10,792 nt of DNA from Chitinophagaceae bacterium (lineage in GTDB: Bacteria > Bacteroidota > Bacteroidia > Chitinophagales > Chitinophagaceae). Where the stretch lies: contig JAIPBY010000079.1 of the NCBI GenBank assembly GCA_021738605.1, forward strand, positions 1 to 10,792. Direction: 5' to 3'. Positions 6,553-10,792 of this stretch are shown in pieces; position 1 is the stretch's first letter; the number at the start of each line of letters is the position of its first letter. The notes under the pieces were generated by a model that did no database searches, was not told the origin of the DNA, and worked only from the letters and a program-made list of their open reading frames with translations. The position numbers and the translations under genes were made by a program.

Positions 6553-6574
6553 CTAACCCCCGGGATTTTTTTTT
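6546..6574 (+). terminator. Attenuator: intrinsic terminator before pheA
   Basis: ATCCCGG (6546-6552) pairs perfectly with CCGGGAT (6560-6566) around the loop CTAACCC. G-T and A-T pairs can extend the stem toward the T-tract. Nine T's (6566-6574) follow. The hairpin ends 12 bases before the pheA ATG and lies inside the operon's transcript, so it would cut off expression of the operon genes unless prevented from folding. Confidence 0.88.
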
Positions 6575-6586
6575 AAGCAAAAACCA

Positions 6587-7471
6587 ATGAGCGAAAAAAA
6601 ATTGGAAAAGACATCAAAGCAGGGGGGGAGTAAAAAAACGCAGCCCCAATTGCCTGTGGCCATACAGGGGTATGAGGGCAGTTTTCACCAGGTAGCTGCA
6701 AGGTCTTTTTATGGAAAGAACGTCCAGATTCTACCTTGTGCAACGTTCACTGAGGTAATCAAGCAGGCATCAGATAAAAAAACCACCATGGGTGGCATCA
6801 TGGCCATTGAAAATTCCATTGCCGGCAGTATTTTGCCCAACTACAATCTTCTCCAAAAGTCAGACCTCTTCGTTGCGGGAGAAGTTTACCTGCAAATTGA
6901 CCAGCACCTGATGGTCAATCCTGGGGTAAAACTAACCGATATAAAAGAAGTGCATTCTCATCCAATGGCACTTCAGCAGTGCCTCGGATTCCTGAACCCG
7001 AAAGGCTGGAAATTGATTGAAACAGAGGATACAGCACTTAGCGCCAAGCATGTTCATCTAAGGAAAAGCAAGCATGTTGCAGCGATTGCCGGAAAGCTGG
7101 CTGCAGAATTGTTTGGTTTGGACATCATCGCACCCAAAATTCATGATGTCAAAAACAATTATACCCGATTTCTGATCCTCCAACAAAGTCCTTCTGAGGT
7201 GGAGGGGGCCAACAAGGCATCAATCAATTTTCATACGGATCATGCAAAAGGAAGGCTGTCTGAAGTCTTGACGCTGATAGCAAAAGAAGGCATCAACCTG
7301 AGCAAGCTTCAATCATTTCCGATTGCCGGAAGCAAGTTCAAGTATGGGTTTCATGCGGATCTTGAATTTGAAGCCATTGGCCAATACAAAAAACTGATAG
7401 GAAAACTGGAAAAGAAGACGGAATACCTCAGGGTATTGGGTGTTTATAAAAAAGGAAAATTCAACAAGTAG
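6587..7471 (+). CDS. pheA: Prephenate dehydratase with C-terminal ACT domain
   Basis: This 294-residue monofunctional enzyme converts prephenate to phenylpyruvate, water and CO2, the committed step to phenylalanine. The catalytic domain spans about residues 23-200: AIQGYEGSFH (25-34), AIENSIAGSI (73-82), VHSHPMALQQC (122-132) and the NYTRF motif (191-195), whose Thr193-Arg194-Phe195 matches the catalytic TRF of the family. An ACT domain follows (about 210-287). In E. coli PheA, ACT motifs GALV and ESRP bind Phe for feedback inhibition. The equivalent positions here read GRLS (222-225) and QSFP (242-245), so Phe binding may differ. There is no fused chorismate mutase; that activity is on the DAHP synthase protein three genes later. 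A Lys-rich, probably disordered tail occupies residues 1-20. It is the first gene after the attenuator, with only four bases before the next gene. Confidence 0.95.
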   Translation: MSEKKLEKTSKQGGSKKTQPQLPVAIQGYEGSFHQVAARSFYGKNVQILPCATFTEVIKQASDKKTTMGGIMAIENSIAGSILPNYNLLQKSDLFVAGEVYLQIDQHLMVNPGVKLTDIKEVHSHPMALQQCLGFLNPKGWKLIETEDTALSAKHVHLRKSKHVAAIAGKLAAELFGLDIIAPKIHDVKNNYTRFLILQQSPSEVEGANKASINFHTDHAKGRLSEVLTLIAKEGINLSKLQSFPIAGSKFKYGFHADLEFEAIGQYKKLIGKLEKKTEYLRVLGVYKKGKFNK

Positions 7472-7475
7472 GATC

Positions 7476-8663
7476 ATGATCAATGTTTCATCACGATTGA
7501 ATGGTATTGGTGAATATTATTTTTCATCAAAGTTGAGGGAGATCGAAGAACTCAATAAAGCCGGTCATCAGGTTGTCAACCTGGGGATAGGAAGCCCTGA
7601 CCTGCCACCACATCCATCTGTGGTTGAGGCTTTGCACCAGGAAGCGGCCAAGCCCAATACCCATGCCTACCAGTCTTATAAGGGATCTCCTGTGCTGCGC
7701 AATGCCGTTTCGGCCTGGTACAGCAAATGGTATCAGGTGGAGGTGGATCCGAATACAGAAGTGCTGCCCCTGATTGGGAGCAAAGAGGGCATCATGCACA
7801 TTTGCATGACTTACCTGGATCAGGGAGATGCGGCCCTAGTACCCAACCCAGGCTATCCAACCTATACCAGTGCAGTGAAGTTGGCGGGTGGAGAAGTGCT
7901 GGCTTACCGGTTGGAGGAAGCACATGATTGGCATCCTGATATCAATGCCTGGAAACAAATGATTGAGCTTTACAATTCCCAATCGAACGGGAGGGTTAAA
8001 TTGCTTTTTCTGAATTACCCTCATATGCCTACTGGCCAGTTGCCGGACAAGCAATTGTTGCAGGAGATCATTGATTTTGCCAAAGCCAATGACATCTTGA
8101 TTGTTCACGACAATCCCTATAGCTTTATCCTCAATGATGAACCATTGAGCCTATTTGCATTTGACAAGGCCAAGGAGGTTGTTGTGGAGCTCAATTCACT
8201 GAGTAAATCCCATAACATGGCTGGATGGCGTGTGGGAATGATTGTGGGCTCATCAGCACACATCAATGCCATATTGCGGTTTAAGAGCAACATGGATTCA
8301 GGCATGTTTTTACCTGTACAGCTTGCTGCAGCAAAAGCATTGGAATTGGATCAGGACTGGTTTGATCATGTAAATAAAATATATGCGCAACGCAAGGAGC
8401 AGGCCCTGGTCTTGCTTGATTTGCTTGGATGCAGCTATTCAAAAAATCAAGTGGGCATGTTTGTCTGGGCGCGTATCCCCAGCCATTATGCATCAGGTTT
8501 TGCATTGAGTGATGCCGTCCTTGAAAAAGCACGTGTCTTTATTACACCTGGTGGAATATTTGGCGATGCTGGAAATGAATATGTGCGGGTTAGTCTTTGC
8601 AGCAAGAAGGAGATTCTGGCGGAAGCCATTGATCGTGTAAGAGAAACATTCACAAAACAATAA
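7476..8663 (+). CDS. Class I/II aminotransferase (likely aromatic amino-acid aminotransferase)
   Basis: This 395-residue fold-type I PLP aminotransferase has Lys244 in SLSKSHNMAGWRVG as the PLP lysine, Arg252 in the phosphate contact region, Asp212 and Tyr215 (HDNPY) beside the pyridine ring and O3', and Arg371 (VRVSL) for the substrate carboxylate. The usual NPTG signature reads MPTG (184-187), so the Asn that normally contacts PLP O3' is Met. Position between pheA and tyrA suggests that it converts phenylpyruvate and 4-hydroxyphenylpyruvate to Phe and Tyr, with glutamate as probable donor. Broader specificity, for example aspartate, is possible. ATG 7476 is chosen over an in-frame GTG at 7440 inside pheA: it gives the normal family N-terminus and a four-base intergenic gap, typical of translational coupling. 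Confidence 0.9.
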   Translation: MINVSSRLNGIGEYYFSSKLREIEELNKAGHQVVNLGIGSPDLPPHPSVVEALHQEAAKPNTHAYQSYKGSPVLRNAVSAWYSKWYQVEVDPNTEVLPLIGSKEGIMHICMTYLDQGDAALVPNPGYPTYTSAVKLAGGEVLAYRLEEAHDWHPDINAWKQMIELYNSQSNGRVKLLFLNYPHMPTGQLPDKQLLQEIIDFAKANDILIVHDNPYSFILNDEPLSLFAFDKAKEVVVELNSLSKSHNMAGWRVGMIVGSSAHINAILRFKSNMDSGMFLPVQLAAAKALELDQDWFDHVNKIYAQRKEQALVLLDLLGCSYSKNQVGMFVWARIPSHYASGFALSDAVLEKARVFITPGGIFGDAGNEYVRVSLCSKKEILAEAIDRVRETFTKQ

Positions 8664-8684
8664 TTTTCATCATACCATTCAACC

Positions 8685-9530
8685 ATGAAAAAAAATTTTG
8701 CTATTGTAGGTGTGGGATTGATCGGAGGGTCACTGGCGCTCAAGTGCAGAAAAAATGGGTTGGCCAATAGGATTGTTGGTGTTGACAGCAACCAGGAGCA
8801 TGGCATGAAAGCCATCGAACTGGGGCTTGTTGACGAGATGATGCCATTGGATGAGGCTATCCTCATGGCGGATGTGATTGTGTTGGCTGTTCCTGTAGGT
8901 GTCTTGTCTACCTTGATTCCTTACGTGTTGGACAGGGTATCGCATCAGGTGGTGATCGACATGGGCTCAACCAAAAGCCAGCTCGCCAACCTTGTGAAAA
9001 ATCATCCCCACAGGGGAAGGTTCGTAGCCTCTCATCCCATGTGGGGTACAGAGTATAGTGGCCCTACCGCGGCTGTTGAAAATGCATTTGAAGACAAGGC
9101 AGTTATCCTTTGCGATGCCAGTGAAAGTGATCCTGATGCATTGGAGATGGCAACTGAAATTTTTAAGGCATTGAAGATGCGCATCATCGAAATGGATGCC
9201 AATGACCATGATCTTCATGCAGCCTATGTAAGTCATATTTCTCACATAACATCCTTTGCGCTGGCCAATACGGTTTTGGAAAAAGAGAAAGAAGACAATG
9301 CCATTTTTGAAATGGCCAGTGCAGGTTTTGAGAGCACTGTACGTTTGGCAAAAAGCAGTCCTGAAATGTGGACACCCATCCTGATGCAAAACCGTGAAAA
9401 TATTCTTGATGTACTCAATGAGCATATTACCCAATTGAGAAAATTCAAATCATGCCTTGAAAAAGAGAACTGGGAATACCTCAATGAGTTGATGAGCAAA
9501 GCAAACCAGATCCGCAGGATCATACACTAA
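8685..9530 (+). CDS. tyrA: Prephenate dehydrogenase
   Basis: This 281-residue enzyme oxidatively decarboxylates prephenate to 4-hydroxyphenylpyruvate, the committed step to tyrosine. The N-terminal Rossmann fold carries GVGLIGGS (9-16) after a hydrophobic strand, with Asp34 (VGVDSN) at the end of the second strand, indicating NAD+ preference. Further family motifs are DMGSTKS (92-98) and SHPMWGTEYSGP (116-127), which includes the conserved active-site His117. An all-helical dimerisation domain with HAAYVSHISH (178-187) follows. No ACT or chorismate mutase domain is fused, so Tyr feedback through such a domain is not expected. The gene starts 21 bases after the aminotransferase stop, with A-rich sequence before the ATG, and is part of the attenuated operon. 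Confidence 0.94.
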   Translation: MKKNFAIVGVGLIGGSLALKCRKNGLANRIVGVDSNQEHGMKAIELGLVDEMMPLDEAILMADVIVLAVPVGVLSTLIPYVLDRVSHQVVIDMGSTKSQLANLVKNHPHRGRFVASHPMWGTEYSGPTAAVENAFEDKAVILCDASESDPDALEMATEIFKALKMRIIEMDANDHDLHAAYVSHISHITSFALANTVLEKEKEDNAIFEMASAGFESTVRLAKSSPEMWTPILMQNRENILDVLNEHITQLRKFKSCLEKENWEYLNELMSKANQIRRIIH

Positions 9531-9570
9531 TACACTTAAACCTTCCTTATTTAATCCTTAATTTTACAAA

Positions 9571-10659
9571 ATGGAATCAACTGAAACAACCCAACAATCA
9601 GCAGTTCAGGCCGCTTGGAACAAAAGACCCCTGATCATTTCAGGTCCTTGCAGTGCAGAAACCGAAGAGCAAGTAATTGAAACCGCAGAACGTCTTGCCA
9701 AGACAGGCAAAGTAGATTTGCTGCGCGCTGGAATCTGGAAACCACGTACCAAGCCTGGTATGTTTGAAGGCATTGGCGCCAAAGGGTTGCCATGGCTTCA
9801 AAAAGCAAAAAAACTTACTGGCTTGCCTACAACAGTTGAAGTGGCTACCGGTAAACAAGTTGAAGATGCCCTGACTTTTGATGTTGATGTATTGTGGATT
9901 GGAGCAAGAACGACCGTGAACCCTTTCAGTGTGCAAGAAGTGGCCGATGCCTTGCGCGGTGTTGATGTTCCTGTATTGATCAAGAATCCCATCAACCCTG
10001 ATCTTGAGCTATGGCAAGGGGCTGTGGAGCGCGTATCAAGGGCTGGCATCAAACAAATCGGATTGATCCATCGTGGATTTTCTTCTTACGGCAACACAGA
10101 ATTCAGGAACGCTCCCATGTGGCATCTTGCCATTGAAATGAAGCGCCGGATGCCGGGTATGCCCATTATCAATGATCCTTCACATATTTGTGGACGCAGG
10201 GATATTTTGCAGGCAACTGCACAGAAGGCAATCGACCTCGATTTTGATGGTTTGATGATTGAAAGCCATATTGATCCTGATAATGCCTGGAGTGATGCCA
10301 AACAGCAAATCACACCTGAACGTCTTGCAGAAATGTTATCAGCCATCAGCTGGAGAAAAGAAGATGTTCCATCTGAATCTTATCATGCAGCATTGGATAA
10401 ACTCCGTGAGCAAATCAATCATATTGATGATGAATTGATGCAATTGATTTCACAAAGGATGTCCATTGCAGAAAAAATTGGAGAATACAAGCGAAACAAC
10501 AATGTTACCATCCTTCAGGCAACCCGTTGGAATGAAGTGCTAGACAAGGCATTGCTGAAAGCTGGTAAGGTTGGTCTGAGTGAAGAATTCATCGCCCGGT
10601 ACATGGATGCCATCCACATGGAAAGCATCAACAGGCAGAATAAAATCATGAATGACTGA
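9571..10659 (+). CDS. Bifunctional DAHP synthase (type I-beta) / chorismate mutase (AroQ)
   Basis: This 362-residue fusion has two parts. Residues about 18-262 are 3-deoxy-D-arabino-heptulosonate-7-phosphate synthase, which joins PEP and erythrose 4-phosphate at the entry to the shikimate pathway. GPCSAE (25-30) has the metal-binding Cys27; KPRTKPGMFEG (58-68), KNP (138-140), HRG (167-169), DPSH (202-205) and ESH (231-233) supply phosphate- and metal-binding residues. Residues about 268-355 are an AroQ-type chorismate mutase helix bundle: LREQINHIDDELMQLISQRM with Arg279 and Arg296, and Lys302. It converts chorismate to prephenate. Type I-beta synthases carrying a C-terminal mutase are known from Bacteroidota such as Prevotella and Porphyromonas, where the mutase domain also acts as the allosteric sensor for prephenate. 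The same control is likely here. It is preceded by 40 bases without a promoter match, and aroB starts five bases after its stop. Confidence 0.94.
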   Translation: MESTETTQQSAVQAAWNKRPLIISGPCSAETEEQVIETAERLAKTGKVDLLRAGIWKPRTKPGMFEGIGAKGLPWLQKAKKLTGLPTTVEVATGKQVEDALTFDVDVLWIGARTTVNPFSVQEVADALRGVDVPVLIKNPINPDLELWQGAVERVSRAGIKQIGLIHRGFSSYGNTEFRNAPMWHLAIEMKRRMPGMPIINDPSHICGRRDILQATAQKAIDLDFDGLMIESHIDPDNAWSDAKQQITPERLAEMLSAISWRKEDVPSESYHAALDKLREQINHIDDELMQLISQRMSIAEKIGEYKRNNNVTILQATRWNEVLDKALLKAGKVGLSEEFIARYMDAIHMESINRQNKIMND

Positions 10660-10664
10660 TTTTC

Positions 10665-10792
10665 ATGAACAAGAAAAAATTTACATTTTCAAGCGCCTCG
10701 GTTGATTTTTATTTTGATGCTTTGTTCAGCAGGCTGGATACAGTTGTAGACCGGAAAAAAGCAATCATCATCACCGATGCCAATATTTTTGA
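10665..10792 (+). CDS. aroB: 3-dehydroquinate synthase (N-terminal part only, cut by window end)
   Basis: The frame opens at ATG 10665, five bases after the preceding stop, and runs to the window edge (42 codons seen). The start reads MNKKKFTFSSASVDFYFDAL and continues to KKAIIITDANIF, a Lys-preceded hydrophobic strand ending in TDxN. This matches the N-terminal nucleotide-binding strand of 3-dehydroquinate synthase (commonly VTDxNV). The enzyme turns DAHP, the product of the preceding gene, into 3-dehydroquinate. The assignment rests on a short fragment plus operon context, and the catalytic residues lie outside the window. Confidence 0.75.
   Translation, partial: MNKKKFTFSSASVDFYFDALFSRLDTVVDRKKAIIITDANIF

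Noticed and set aside
6438..6586. T-box, riboswitch or TRAP-type control of the aromatic leader
   Set aside because: The leader is short, lacks a T-box antiterminator core and repeated GAG/TAG triplets, and contains a leader peptide that explains it better.
7440..7475. In-frame GTG as the aminotransferase start, overlapping pheA
   Set aside because: The added residues are outside the family's N-terminus, and ATG 7476 four bases after the pheA stop is the better operon start.
8486..8866. 126-codon minus-strand open frame across the aminotransferase/tyrA junction
   Set aside because: It overlaps two well-supported genes on the other strand and has no recognisable motif or promoter.
8967..9434. 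155-codon minus-strand open frame inside tyrA
   Set aside because: It is antisense to a strongly supported prephenate dehydrogenase; its Cys/His/Phe-rich translation resembles nothing and is typical of shadow frames.
1..10792. Insertion sequences, prophage, CRISPR arrays, rRNA or tRNA genes
   Set aside because: No transposase, phage or Cas frame, no regularly spaced repeats, and no tRNA- or rRNA-like conserved sequence was found; the only tandem repeat is in the lipoprotein coding region.

Overview
The window looks like chromosomal DNA from a Bacteroidota bacterium, plausibly of the Chitinophagaceae or a related family (the family placement is an inference). Several start sites are preceded by matches to the Bacteroidota promoter -7 element TAnnTTTG, there are no clear Shine-Dalgarno sequences, start codons follow A-rich stretches, and the protein types fit (a DAHP synthase-chorismate mutase fusion and a Bacteroidota-type prephenate dehydratase). 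No mobile element, CRISPR array, rRNA or tRNA was seen. No gene-free stretch exceeds 300 bases.

Left part (1-2553): the 5' half of a secreted protein on the minus strand, a PLP-dependent enzyme of the ACC deaminase/D-cysteine desulfhydrase family (minus), and a divergent sugar-phosphate-type nucleotidyltransferase (plus).

Middle part (2565-4623): a minus-strand pair made of an ECF-like sigma factor followed by a single-pass membrane protein. That protein joins an anti-sigma-like cytoplasmic region to an outward-facing trypsin/HtrA-type protease domain with an intact His-Asp-Ser triad. Divergent to it is a very small Ala/Thr/Asp-repeat lipoprotein that ends in a strong intrinsic terminator.

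Then comes a DEAD-box RNA helicase with a C-terminal DbpA-type RNA-binding domain (4704-6395), with its own promoter.

Right part (6403-10792): an aromatic amino-acid operon in the order leader peptide, prephenate dehydratase (pheA), aminotransferase, prephenate dehydrogenase (tyrA), DAHP synthase-chorismate mutase fusion, 3-dehydroquinate synthase (aroB, cut by the window end). Together these genes cover the entry into the shikimate pathway, the chorismate-to-prephenate step and the branches to Phe and Tyr.

The most notable observation is in the 5' leader of this operon. A 24-codon open frame (6438-6512) starts five bases after a good promoter and carries nine consecutive Tyr/Phe codons. It is followed by a GC-rich hairpin with nine T's (6546-6574) just before pheA. 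Upstream segments can form mutually exclusive protector and antiterminator pairings. This has all the parts of a ribosome-mediated transcription attenuator that senses charged tRNA-Tyr and tRNA-Phe.
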